From Hyphomicrobiales bacterium (GTDB lineage Bacteria; Pseudomonadota; Alphaproteobacteria; Rhizobiales; Aestuariivirgaceae), in contig JABDJG010000178.1 of NCBI GenBank assembly GCA_013002595.1, forward strand, positions 1 through 25,529: DNA of 25,529 bases, in the 5' to 3' direction. The position numbers were made by a program, and so were the translations under genes. Position 1 is the stretch's first letter. Each line of letters begins with the position of its first letter. Below are positions 13,750 to 22,235 of this stretch, in pieces. A model generated the notes under the pieces. That model was not told where the DNA came from. It made no database searches and was given only the letters and a program-made list of their open reading frames with translations.

Positions 13750-15978
13750 GTGTCAGACATCATCACCAGTCAGCCGGGCAAACGGCCACAGCCAGTCATC
13801 GTGATGCAGGTTGTGATTGCCGGCCTGGTCACCGGACTGCTCGCGGTTGTCTTTGCCATTGCGGATGCAGCATTGATATTCTCAGGCGGCCTTAGCCGGT
13901 TCCTGCCGGTCGGCATTGCAATTACGCTTGCCTCGACGGCCATCCTGGCCGCCGTCATAGGATTGTTGAGTTCAGTCCGCGGGGTGATTGCATTACCGCA
14001 GGAAGTGACCGTTGCATCGTTGGCAACAATCGCTGCCTCGGTGGCACTTGGGCTGCCCTTTTCAGCCAGCGATGAGCAAAAACTGGCAACGATCATCTGC
14101 GCCATTGCGGTTGCCAGTATCGCGACCGGGTTGTTTTTGTTCGGCCTTGGCGCCTTCAGGCTTGGCCGGCTGATCCGATTCGTGCCGGTGCCGGTGGTCG
14201 GTGGATTCTTGGCCGGCATGGGATGTCTGATATTTTTCGGCTCGTTTACCGTGTCGACCGGCATAACGCCGTCGCTCGATGCCATGCATGCGATGCTGAT
14301 GCCGCATGCTGCGGCAAAGGCGTTGTTTGCAATTGTATTTGCAGGCGTACTCTGGTTGGTGATTGAGCGCGCCCGTATGCCACTTGGCATACCGGCGATC
14401 ATCATTCTGGCGACAGTTCTGTTTCATGCATTTGGCCAAATTTCGGGGCACAGTATTGACGAGTTGTCTGATGCCGGATGGTTTCCGGCGCTCGAGGCCG
14501 GCGCCCTTCCCTGGCCACCCATAAGTCTGTCAGATCTTTTGGCCGCCGACTGGCGATTGATTGCCAGCGAAGGTTTCACGATAGCGACGATGATGCTGGT
14601 GTCGGCGATGGCCGTACTGATGAACATCAGTGGTATCGAGATGGTGGACAGCCATGAGGCGAGTATCGAATCTGAACTGAAAGCTGCTGGCATCGCTAAC
14701 GTGACTGCTGGCGGCCTTGGCGGGGTGGCAGGGTTCCACAGCATTTCACCAACGCTGCTCAACCTCCAGATTGCGGAACCGAGCCGGCTCACCGGTTTCG
14801 TGGTCGGCGGTGTTTGCATTTCTGTAATGTTGTTTGCAAGCCAGTTGCTGAACCTGATTCCCCTGCCGGTATTCGGCGGTTTGCTGTTATGGGTCGCCGT
14901 CATGCTGCTCAAGCAATGGCTGGTTGATACGTATCATCAGCTGACGACGGGCGAGTACGCCGTCATTGTCTTGATGACACTGGTGATCAATGCGGCCGGG
15001 TTTGTTGAAGGACTGATCACCGGCCTGATCGCCGGCATTGTGCTTTTCACAATTGATTACAGCCGGGTCGACATCGTCAAGACCCGCTTGACTGGCGACA
15101 CGTTTCACTCAAAACGTACGATGTCCAGGAACTGGCAGGAAGTCTTGCGTGAACACGGCGACAGCATTGTCATCCTGAGGTTGCAGGGCTACCTGTTTTT
15201 CGGCACTGCACATCAGTTCGTCGAGCGTATCCGCAAATATGTTGAAAGCAAGCCTGTACGACACATGCGATTTCTGGTTCTGGACCTGCGCCGCACGACG
15301 GGACTTGATTCATCGGCGGCTGTCAGCTTTGTCAAACTTGAGCAATTGGCGAAGGCCTCGAGATTCAAACTGGTATTGACCGAAGTGCCTGACCAGGTTG
15401 CCGGTACTCTTGGACGTGCCGGGGTCGGTGAAAGCGCACTGACGCCGGTGCGAAAATTCGACAATCTCGACTTGGGCCTGATGTGGTGCGAGGAAAAGCT
15501 GATCCTGCGGATCGCACCGGAGCTTGCTGATGTGAGCGCCGTTTCGGTCAGGGAAAGCCTCGTCGACGAGCACGTTGACGAGGACGCTGCAAAGATCATG
15601 CTGAACTATATGGAGCAGCTCGAGTTTGCACCTGGTGATGTCCTGATCGAACAGGGAACGCAAAGCCAGGAGATGTATTTTATCGAATCCGGCGCCTTTG
15701 CCGTGGAACTGCATAACGGGGACGGCCAGCCCATTCGCCTCAACACTGCCGGACCCGGATCATTTGTCGGGGAGATATCATTTTACCTTGGCCAGGGGCG
15801 CAGCGCGACCGTGGTATGTGAAAAACAGGCCACGGTCTGGCAACTGACACGCCAGAATCTCGATGCGCTGCGCAACGAAAACCCGGAGATCGCGTCCTAT
15901 TTCCATCAGCGTATTGCAGTCATGCTGGCCGATCGGCTGTCGGCTACGACGCGGCTGATCCAGCATCTGGTTGATTGA
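13750..15978 (+). CDS. SulP anion transporter with STAS and cyclic-nucleotide-binding domains
   Basis: The 742-residue protein joins three modules. A SulP (SLC26) membrane domain of many helices covers about residues 18-437. A STAS domain covers about 468-590 with the LVLDLRRTTGLDSSAA core and its conserved DSS. A cNMP-binding domain covers about 620-735, with FAPGDVLIEQG and a phosphate cassette VGEISFYLGQGRSATV that keeps the key Glu and Arg. SulP proteins carry sulfate, bicarbonate, nitrate or organic anions; the substrate here is unknown. A bound nucleotide may gate transport. The start GTG at 13750 sits 9 nt after AGGGGG; a TTG at 13744 is possible. Confidence 0.93.
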   Translation: MSDIITSQPGKRPQPVIVMQVVIAGLVTGLLAVVFAIADAALIFSGGLSRFLPVGIAITLASTAILAAVIGLLSSVRGVIALPQEVTVASLATIAASVALGLPFSASDEQKLATIICAIAVASIATGLFLFGLGAFRLGRLIRFVPVPVVGGFLAGMGCLIFFGSFTVSTGITPSLDAMHAMLMPHAAAKALFAIVFAGVLWLVIERARMPLGIPAIIILATVLFHAFGQISGHSIDELSDAGWFPALEAGALPWPPISLSDLLAADWRLIASEGFTIATMMLVSAMAVLMNISGIEMVDSHEASIESELKAAGIANVTAGGLGGVAGFHSISPTLLNLQIAEPSRLTGFVVGGVCISVMLFASQLLNLIPLPVFGGLLLWVAVMLLKQWLVDTYHQLTTGEYAVIVLMTLVINAAGFVEGLITGLIAGIVLFTIDYSRVDIVKTRLTGDTFHSKRTMSRNWQEVLREHGDSIVILRLQGYLFFGTAHQFVERIRKYVESKPVRHMRFLVLDLRRTTGLDSSAAVSFVKLEQLAKASRFKLVLTEVPDQVAGTLGRAGVGESALTPVRKFDNLDLGLMWCEEKLILRIAPELADVSAVSVRESLVDEHVDEDAAKIMLNYMEQLEFAPGDVLIEQGTQSQEMYFIESGAFAVELHNGDGQPIRLNTAGPGSFVGEISFYLGQGRSATVVCEKQATVWQLTRQNLDALRNENPEIASYFHQRIAVMLADRLSATTRLIQHLVD

Positions 15979-16019
15979 GACGAGCAATTGGCATTTCGTG
16001 ATGGCCCGATGAGACAACT

Positions 16020-16811
16020 ATGACGCAATTAACCCTCGCCCTGTTTCAAAATGATTCCATTAAGCTCGATCCCCCGGCGCAGTCAGCGGCCCTGCGCAAA
16101 GCGGCGGAAAATGCTGCTGTGGCTAATGCGGGGTTACTCGTTTCACCTGAATTGTACATGTCGGGCTACAATATTCCGGGCCAGGTCGAAGGCATTGCAG
16201 AACCTATAACAGGCGACTTCATCCAGTCGGTTCGCCAGATTGCAAGGGACACAGGTGTTGCCATCTTGTGCGGATATCCCGAACAGGGGGAAGGCGGTGT
16301 TTACAACTCTGCAGCACTGATCGGCAATGATGGGCAACTGCTTGTCAATCACCGCAAATTACATCTGTCGGGGCCTTACGAAAAAAGCCATTTCATCGTT
16401 GACTGCAACAAGGTGCAAGTGTGTGACATAGGCGGGGTCAAAGTGGCGCCATTGATATGTTACGACGTAGAATTCCCGGAGGCCGTAAGGGCAGCTTCGC
16501 TGGCTGGCGCGGAATTAGTGGCGGTGCCGACAGCACTTGTCGAGCAATTTGCGTTCCTGACCCGAACGTTGATCCCAACACGGGCGTTTGAAAATGGGCT
16601 CTTTGTTGCCTATGCCAACCATGCCGGATCAGAGGCGGATTTGAACTATTGCGGGTTGTCGACCGTTGCCCGGCCCGACGGCAGTTTCAGCCAGGCCGAA
16701 GGCGCCGGAGAAGAGTTGCTGGTGGTCACCATCGACACTGATGATATCGCTGCCTGCCGAGCCCGTTTGCCCTATCTCAACGACCGCCGCACCGATCTGC
16801 TGAGCCAATAA
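16020..16811 (+). CDS. Nitrilase-superfamily carbon-nitrogen hydrolase
   Basis: The 263-residue protein has the nitrilase catalytic triad: E44 (SPELYMSGY), K113 (HRKLHLSG) and C147 (LICYDVEFPE). It is an amidase or N-carbamoylase type enzyme, not a true nitrilase, judging by length and the CYDVEFPE motif, which resembles (R)-amidase/omega-amidase-like members. The substrate is not determinable from the sequence. It begins 41 nt after the SulP gene and may be co-transcribed with it, so the pair could handle import and hydrolysis, but that is speculation. Confidence 0.93.
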   Translation: MTQLTLALFQNDSIKLDPPAQSAALRKAAENAAVANAGLLVSPELYMSGYNIPGQVEGIAEPITGDFIQSVRQIARDTGVAILCGYPEQGEGGVYNSAALIGNDGQLLVNHRKLHLSGPYEKSHFIVDCNKVQVCDIGGVKVAPLICYDVEFPEAVRAASLAGAELVAVPTALVEQFAFLTRTLIPTRAFENGLFVAYANHAGSEADLNYCGLSTVARPDGSFSQAEGAGEELLVVTIDTDDIAACRARLPYLNDRRTDLLSQ

Positions 16812-16923
16812 CGGTTAATATGCCGGCTTGCCGCCTTTGGACGTTTCTTAACGCTCATTGCCTAGATTTGTGTGATCTTGGGGATGGAGGCAAGTTCCCG
16901 GCACGGCAGCAGAGATTATTTTA

Positions 16924-18204
16924 ATGCATGTATTTGAAAATGTACTGATCATTGATGATGACCCAATTCTGCGGGCGATTTCACAGGCCTATTTTGCAGC
17001 TCTCAACGTCAAGTCGATCTATGTGGCCGGCGATGGCCGCAAGGCGTTGCAGATAATCTGCGACCAGGCTGGCGACATCGATTTTATTTTGTGCGACCTG
17101 AACATGCCCGAACTGGACGGGGTAGAGTTCCTGCGGCACCTAAAAGATCACAACTATCGTGGTTCAGTGGGCATCGTCAGTGGTGAAGATATGTCGGTAC
17201 TCGAAATTGCAGGCCGCCTGGCAAAGACGTATGAGCTCAATATTGCCGGGATGGTGCAAAAGCCCTTGCGCAAGCCGGACTTTGACGAATTGATCGCCAA
17301 CGCCGCCAAATGTCTGGAGGAGGACACCGCCAGTTCACGGCGGGCAGTAACGCCCAATGAGTTGGCTGCTGCTATCGAAGCAGATCAAATCGTTCCATAC
17401 TACCAGCCAAAAATTGCAGTTGCCGATGGCCGTATCTGCGGTGTCGAGGCATTGGCGCGCTGGCAACACCCTGATACGGGTCTGGTGGCGCCGGATCTGT
17501 TTATCCCTTGCGCCGAAGAGTCCGGCCTTATTGGGCCGATGACCCAAACCATGATCAACCAGACGGTTGCCGATGCCGCGCGCTGGACTGGCCAGAAGAT
17601 CGATATCCACGTGGCGATCAACATTACGCCTCACCTACTGGAAGCACGCACCTTTCCAGACAAACTGGCAAGCACCGTGCACAAAGCGGGCCTGCAGCCT
17701 TCGCGTTTCACGTTCGAGATCACCGAGCGGACCGCATTGCAGAGTTCGCCACTGGCCATGGAGGTCGTCGCACGCTTGCGTCTAAAGGGCTTTGATATCT
17801 CTATCGATGACTTTGGAACCGGCATGGCCAACCTCGAACAACTGCGGGACTTCCCCTATTCGGAGCTGAAAATCGACAGATCGTTCGTGCAAGGCGCAAC
17901 CGATGACCGGTTTGCCCGGGCGTGCCTGAAGGCCAGCGCGGTATTCGCACGCGAACTGGATATGCGGCTGGTGGCGGAAGGGGTATCCAACCAGGCCGAA
18001 TGGAACATGGCTGTTGAAGAGGCCGTCGACGAAGTCCAAGGCTTCCTTATTGCCCGCCCGATGCCGGCCAGTGAATTCGAGGCCTGGTACAAGTCGCATG
18101 AGGGCGTTGTACCGCTCGACTCGATCGGCCAGTTGCAAGACGACACCGGCGGTGATGCCGATCACTGTTCGCTTGATGCTGTCTTGAGGCTGGTTGCCGG
18201 ATAG
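16924..18204 (+). CDS. Response regulator with c-di-GMP phosphodiesterase (EAL) domain
   Basis: The 426-residue protein has an N-terminal receiver domain (about 5-125) with the acidic pocket DDD at 11-13, phospho-acceptor D58 and K113. An EAL domain (about 145-395) follows. The PDE residues appear intact: E175 of the EAL motif, N233, E265/E268, D295-D296 of DDFGTG, K316, E352 and QGF at 372-374. It should hydrolyse c-di-GMP under control of receiver phosphorylation. No histidine kinase or GGDEF gene lies nearby, so it is an orphan. The start ATG at 16924 has no strong ribosome binding site. A small A+T hairpin overlaps its stop codon (18201-18215). Confidence 0.95.
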   Translation: MHVFENVLIIDDDPILRAISQAYFAALNVKSIYVAGDGRKALQIICDQAGDIDFILCDLNMPELDGVEFLRHLKDHNYRGSVGIVSGEDMSVLEIAGRLAKTYELNIAGMVQKPLRKPDFDELIANAAKCLEEDTASSRRAVTPNELAAAIEADQIVPYYQPKIAVADGRICGVEALARWQHPDTGLVAPDLFIPCAEESGLIGPMTQTMINQTVADAARWTGQKIDIHVAINITPHLLEARTFPDKLASTVHKAGLQPSRFTFEITERTALQSSPLAMEVVARLRLKGFDISIDDFGTGMANLEQLRDFPYSELKIDRSFVQGATDDRFARACLKASAVFARELDMRLVAEGVSNQAEWNMAVEEAVDEVQGFLIARPMPASEFEAWYKSHEGVVPLDSIGQLQDDTGGDADHCSLDAVLRLVAG

Positions 18205-18227
18205 CTTTTTGCTATTCAACTTTTCTG

Positions 18228-18237
18228 GAACATGTTC
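18228..18237. promoter_or_regulatory. Perfect 10-bp palindrome upstream of argB
   Basis: GAACATGTTC is a perfect palindrome 46 nt before the argB start, in the 79-nt gap after the EAL gene. It could be an operator. It does not match the alphaproteobacterial LexA spacing (GTTC-N7-GTTC), and a 10-bp palindrome can occur by chance. Confidence 0.25.
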
Positions 18238-18283
18238 TACCACGCTCAGTGAGATCAAACATTTGAGCGAAAGCTGACAATTC

Positions 18284-19204
18284 ATGACCAGCGATGAGCC
18301 GTCATCACCGGCAATAGGCCGTGCCGATATTGCGCGTATTCTTGCCGAGGCGCTGCCGTTTATGCAGCGTTATGACTGTCGTACGGTCGTAATAAAGTAC
18401 GGCGGCCATGCGATGGGCGATGAGACATTGGCGCGCCAGTTCGCGGCCGATGTGGTGCAACTCAAGCTGTGCGGTATCAATCCAATCGTTGTGCACGGCG
18501 GAGGTCCGCAAATCGGTCGCATGCTCGAGCGGTTGAACATCGAGTCGTCTTTTGAAGATGGCTTGCGGATCACCGACCGGGATACTGTTGAAGTGGTTGA
18601 GATGGTGCTCGCGGGATCGATCAACAAGAATGTCGTTGCCGATATTCAGCGCGCCGGCGGCAAGGCGGTCGGTATTTCCGGCAAGGACGGCAATCTTTGC
18701 ATTGCCCGAAAACTGCGGCGCACCAAGAAGGATCCTGATTCCAACATTGAACGCATCATCGATCTGGGTTTTGTCGGCGAACCGGAGTACATCAATCCGG
18801 ATCTGCTCGACACCATATTGATGAGTGATGCAATCCCGGTGATCGCGCCGATCGGGGTTTCCGAAGATGGTGAGACCTACAACATCAACGCCGATACCTT
18901 TGCCGGCGCCATTGCGACGGCGATGGGTGCAAAACGCTTGTTGCTGCTGACGGACGTTTCCGGCGTGCTCGATGGGCAAGGCGAACTGATCAGTGAGCTG
19001 GTTCCTTCGCAAATTCGCAAACTGACCAAGGACGGAACGATTTCCGGCGGCATGATCCCCAAGATTGAGAGTTGTCTTGCTGTGGTCAAGGGCGGCGTCG
19101 AAGGCGTCATCATCCTGGATGGCCGGGTACCGCATAGCGTTCTTCTCGAGCTGTTCACCGAACATGGCGTTGGCACGCGCATCAGCGAGCATGGTGCGTC
19201 ATGA
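18284..19204 (+). CDS. argB: Acetylglutamate kinase
   Basis: ArgB phosphorylates N-acetyl-L-glutamate in the second step of arginine synthesis. The 306-residue protein has the amino-acid kinase motifs VIKYGGHAM (36-44), IVVHGGGPQIG (68-78), GISGKDGN and DVSGVLD, and ends with TEHGVGTRIS. The N-terminal helix IARILAEALPFMQRY is of the kind found in arginine-inhibited hexameric enzymes, so feedback inhibition is likely (inference). Its stop overlaps the next start (ATGA). In related genomes argB follows yihA directly, but here 14.6 kb separate them. Confidence 0.97.
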   Translation: MTSDEPSSPAIGRADIARILAEALPFMQRYDCRTVVIKYGGHAMGDETLARQFAADVVQLKLCGINPIVVHGGGPQIGRMLERLNIESSFEDGLRITDRDTVEVVEMVLAGSINKNVVADIQRAGGKAVGISGKDGNLCIARKLRRTKKDPDSNIERIIDLGFVGEPEYINPDLLDTILMSDAIPVIAPIGVSEDGETYNINADTFAGAIATAMGAKRLLLLTDVSGVLDGQGELISELVPSQIRKLTKDGTISGGMIPKIESCLAVVKGGVEGVIILDGRVPHSVLLELFTEHGVGTRISEHGAS

Positions 19205-19896
19205 TGGACAAGCGACGAGGATTTGCTCATGTCGAGACATGGGTCTTTGATCTCGACAACACGCTCTATCAAGCGCGCCATCGGCTTTTCGATCAGATCG
19301 ATGACAAGATGGGCGCATTCATTGCAAACCGGTTCTCGATAGACAGAACCGAAGCGCGGCGCATGCAAAAGGACTACTTCTTCCGCTATGGCACAACACT
19401 TCGCGGACTGATGAACGAGCACAACGTGCATCCCGATGATTTTCTGTCATACGTCCATGACATCGATCACTCTGTCCTGCCCGTGGATGAAATTCTGATC
19501 TCGGCGCTCGACAAGCTGGAAGGCCGCAAACTGATCTTTACCAACGGCACCGTCGAGCATGCAGAGAGCGTGCTGGCGGCGGCCGGGATTTCCGGTCGGT
19601 TTGATGATATTTTCGACATCAAGGCATCTGACTACGAACCAAAGCCGGCATTGCAGCCCTATCAAAAGTTCATTGCAGCAACTCGGTTCGACCCGACAAA
19701 GGCAGCGATGTTTGAAGACATCGCCCGCAACCTGGAAGTGCCACATGAACTGGGCATGGTCACCGTGCTGGTGGCTGACGCCGACAATGAAGACGGAGCG
19801 ATGATCAACAAGCTCAATGGCGATTCAACGGGCGCGCATTACGTGCATCACGTGACCGATGATCTTGGCGCCTTCCTGCACGACGTTGCGCTGTAG
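19201..19896 (+). CDS. HAD-family pyrimidine 5'-nucleotidase
   Basis: The 231-residue protein is a HAD-superfamily hydrolase of subfamily IA: motif I DLDNTLY with D17 as nucleophile and D19 as acid, motif II FTNG, and motif IV FEDIARN, where the acidic residues hold Mg2+. The alphaproteobacterial family next to argB is usually annotated as pyrimidine 5'-nucleotidase, similar to yeast SDT1. The actual substrate is inferred. The start ATG at 19201 overlaps the argB stop (ATGA), so the genes are translationally coupled; a second ATG follows at 19204. Confidence 0.92.
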   Translation: MMDKRRGFAHVETWVFDLDNTLYQARHRLFDQIDDKMGAFIANRFSIDRTEARRMQKDYFFRYGTTLRGLMNEHNVHPDDFLSYVHDIDHSVLPVDEILISALDKLEGRKLIFTNGTVEHAESVLAAAGISGRFDDIFDIKASDYEPKPALQPYQKFIAATRFDPTKAAMFEDIARNLEVPHELGMVTVLVADADNEDGAMINKLNGDSTGAHYVHHVTDDLGAFLHDVAL

Positions 19897-19972
19897 GGTC
19901 TGCAATCCATTGACTTATTGAGTGCGCCAATTATACCAGCGGCCTTGCAATGGATGGTGAGGAATTGAGCAC

Positions 19973-20815
19973 ATGAGTCACGCCGATTTGGAAGCCCTGA
20001 TCGACAAGGCCTTTGACGACAGGGACAGCATTAATACCGACACGACCGGCGCGGTTCGCGATGGCGTGAACGAGGCGCTCAACCTGCTCGACAGCGGCCA
20101 GGCGCGGGTTGCTGAAAAACGCGATGGCGACTGGTCCGTCAACCAGTGGCTCAAGAAAGCCGTTCTCTTGTCCTTCCGCTTGAACGACATGGCGCCGATC
20201 GGTGGCGGCCCAGGTGGGGCTAACTGGTGGGACAAGGTGCCCTCCAAGTTCGAAGGCTGGGGTGAGAACCGCTGGCGTGAGGCCGGTTTCCGCGCCGTAC
20301 CAAACTGCATCGTGCGGCATTCGGCCTACATCGCGCCGGGCGTCATCCTGATGCCGTCATTTGTTAATCTGGGCGCCTATGTCGACAGCGGCACGATGGT
20401 CGACACCTGGGCAACCGTCGGCAGTTGCGCGCAGATCGGCAAGAACTGCCATATCTCGGGCGGCGCCGGTATCGGCGGTGTTCTTGAGCCATTGCAGGCA
20501 GGCCCCGTAGTGATCGAGGACAACTGCTTCATCGGCGCGCGCGCCGAAGTGGCCGAAGGGGTACGGGTCGGGGAAGGTTCGGTCCTCTCGATGGGCGTTT
20601 ATATCGGCGCCTCGACAAAGATTATCGACCGGGCAACCGGCGATATCTTCATGGGTGAAGTTCCGCCCTATTCGGTCGTCGTCTCAGGCACGCTGCCGGG
20701 CAAGGATCTGCCCAATGGCGATGCGGGTCCAGGGCTGTATTGCGCAGTCATCGTCAAGCGGGTTGATGAGCGCACGAGGTCGAAAACCTCGATCAACGAA
20801 TTGTTGCGGGATTGA
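19973..20815 (+). CDS. dapD: 2,3,4,5-tetrahydropyridine-2,6-dicarboxylate N-succinyltransferase
   Basis: DapD succinylates tetrahydrodipicolinate in the succinylase branch of lysine/diaminopimelate synthesis. The 280-residue protein has a helical N-terminus and then a left-handed beta-helix of hexapeptide repeats (NCIVRHSAYIAPGVILMPSF, NLGAYVDSGTMVDTWATVGS, CAQIGKNCHISGGAGIGG). These are family signatures, and the length is normal. GAGGA lies 9 nt upstream of the ATG. With dapE 1.4 kb downstream it marks the succinylated route to diaminopimelate for the cell wall. Confidence 0.97.
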   Translation: MSHADLEALIDKAFDDRDSINTDTTGAVRDGVNEALNLLDSGQARVAEKRDGDWSVNQWLKKAVLLSFRLNDMAPIGGGPGGANWWDKVPSKFEGWGENRWREAGFRAVPNCIVRHSAYIAPGVILMPSFVNLGAYVDSGTMVDTWATVGSCAQIGKNCHISGGAGIGGVLEPLQAGPVVIEDNCFIGARAEVAEGVRVGEGSVLSMGVYIGASTKIIDRATGDIFMGEVPPYSVVVSGTLPGKDLPNGDAGPGLYCAVIVKRVDERTRSKTSINELLRD

Positions 20816-20876
20816 ATTCATTGGCTTTTGAAGCCTGAATCAGATTTGCTGCCAGGAACGCAGTCAACCGAAGCTG

Positions 20877-21659
20877 GTGGCACCTTTGACCAAGAAACTC
20901 CCCGTCTTTGCCGCGATCAGACATATGCTGTTGCTGTCCTTCAACAATCTTGGGCAAGCATTTCGCATCACCTGGGCCTGGATGGTGGTTTTTGTTGTCA
21001 CTATTGCAATGTTCATCTGGATTATTGCTGGTGTCGACATCGCTACACCGTCGGCATCGGATCTGGTTTCCCTTGCGGTCGTTTTCGTCTTCCTGATCGC
21101 CATCGCTCTTATGGCGACAGCATCCATCGCGGTGGCCTGGCATCGATATATATTGCTCGATGAGGGCGGCAATGTTGCATTCAACCTGCGTATTGATGGA
21201 CTGGTATGGCGCTATGTGGGCAATGCCCTTGCAATCGGAATTGTCGGGTTGGTGTTGATAGGTGTGCCGATTGTCGTGTCCATGCAGGTCTCCGAATTGG
21301 CAATTCTGCTGGTGTTTCCTCTGCTGCTCTTGCTGGCGCCCATCCTATACCGGATGAGCATCAAGCTGCCGGCAGTGGCACTTGAAAGACGAGACTTCCG
21401 ATTCTCAGACGGCTTTGATGCTTCTGCCGGCAACTACTGGCCGCTGGTCGGGCTGGCGGCTGTTTATGTCCTGGTGGCAATTGTCATAAATATTGCCGTT
21501 GCCATCGTGACTTTCGTTGGCTTGATATTCGGACCGCTTGCAGTCGTGGTCCAGGTGCTGGCAACGGCCCTGGCGGAATGGTTCGGCATTGTATTCGGCA
21601 TCAGCCTGCTGACGACGCTCTACGGCTTTTTTGTCGAAGGACGCTCGTTCGACGATTAG
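20877..21659 (+). CDS. Polytopic membrane protein of unknown function
   Basis: The 260-residue protein is mostly hydrophobic, with about six membrane segments (near residues 31-51, 62-88, 113-136, 141-160, 187-215 and 220-250). Short basic loops include RRDFRFSDGF and AWHRYILLDEGG. The HRYILLDEG segment recalls uncharacterised alphaproteobacterial membrane proteins with a paired glycerophosphoryl-diester-phosphodiesterase-like membrane region, but I do not recognise a named family with confidence. The start is uncertain: GTG at 20877 or TTG at 20886. It lies between dapD and the DUF805 gene, on the same strand as both. Confidence 0.85.
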   Translation: MAPLTKKLPVFAAIRHMLLLSFNNLGQAFRITWAWMVVFVVTIAMFIWIIAGVDIATPSASDLVSLAVVFVFLIAIALMATASIAVAWHRYILLDEGGNVAFNLRIDGLVWRYVGNALAIGIVGLVLIGVPIVVSMQVSELAILLVFPLLLLLAPILYRMSIKLPAVALERRDFRFSDGFDASAGNYWPLVGLAAVYVLVAIVINIAVAIVTFVGLIFGPLAVVVQVLATALAEWFGIVFGISLLTTLYGFFVEGRSFDD

Positions 21660-21735
21660 GCGGAACGCCGTGTTTCCTTTTATTAGAGAATCATACAGTA
21701 TTCCGCTGCGTCAATTTGAACGAAAGGACGTCATC

Positions 21736-22122
21736 ATGGATTTCGGTAACCTGTTTTTCAGCCTGGACGGTAGAATTAACCGGGCCAAGTTTTGGCTCGG
21801 CATCCTTATTCTCCTTGTAGCCCAAGTGATACTAATGCTGGTTGCCGGCATGATTTTCGGTGCCAGCATGATGGGAGAGATGGACCCCAACCAGCCACCA
21901 TCCCTCGCGGCAACGCTGCCGATGATTATTGTTGTCCTGGTGTTGTTGTGGCCGAGCATCTGCCTGTATGCAAAGCGCTGGCATGACCGGGACAAGTCTG
22001 GCTGGTGGACCTTGATCGTGCTCGTGCCGTTCGTTGGCGGCATATGGATGCTGATCGAGTGCGGCCTTCTGGCCGGCACCGACGGGCCGAACCGGTTTGG
22101 CAGTGATCCTCTGGCAAGTTAG
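21736..22122 (+). CDS. DUF805 family membrane protein
   Basis: The 128-residue protein has the DUF805 signatures: GRINRAKFW at residues 12-20, and RWHDRDKSGWW at 81-91, followed by a short tail GTDGPNRFGSDP. Four hydrophobic segments are visible. Its function is unknown; DUF805 proteins are inner-membrane proteins related to YhaH. The open frame extends 35 codons upstream, but the ATG at 21736 has AAGGA at 7 nt and begins the conserved domain. It follows the upstream membrane gene by 76 nt. Confidence 0.93.
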   Translation: MDFGNLFFSLDGRINRAKFWLGILILLVAQVILMLVAGMIFGASMMGEMDPNQPPSLAATLPMIIVVLVLLWPSICLYAKRWHDRDKSGWWTLIVLVPFVGGIWMLIECGLLAGTDGPNRFGSDPLAS

Positions 22123-22150
22123 AGCACTTTCCCCAACATAATGGAATCGG

Positions 22151-22194
22151 TCAGGTTTATCGATTTTGGTGGGCTCCATCGAAATCGAACCTGA
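22151..22194. repeat. Interrupted inverted repeat between DUF805 gene and dapE
   Basis: TCAGGT (22151-22156) pairs with ACCTGA (22189-22194), and TCGATTT (22160-22166) pairs with AAATCGA (22182-22188). The left arm has a 3-nt bulge and the loop is 15 nt. A stretch beginning AGAGCA directly after the DUF805 stop (22123 onward) recalls the dispersed intergenic repeats of Hyphomicrobiales. It could be such a repeat or a terminator; no T-run follows. Only one copy is seen in this window. Confidence 0.4.
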
Positions 22195-22235
22195 TCTGGA
22201 TGGCTCAATGCGCCAAATCGGTGTAGTTGTTGCGC

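Noticed and set aside
18201..18215. Terminator hairpin at the end of the EAL gene
   Set aside because: The stem is only 5 bp (ATAGC/GCTAT) and includes the stop codon; the run of T lies in the loop and not after the stem.
18305..19192. 295-codon minus-strand open frame inside argB
   Set aside because: It is a shadow of argB, whose motifs are unambiguous.
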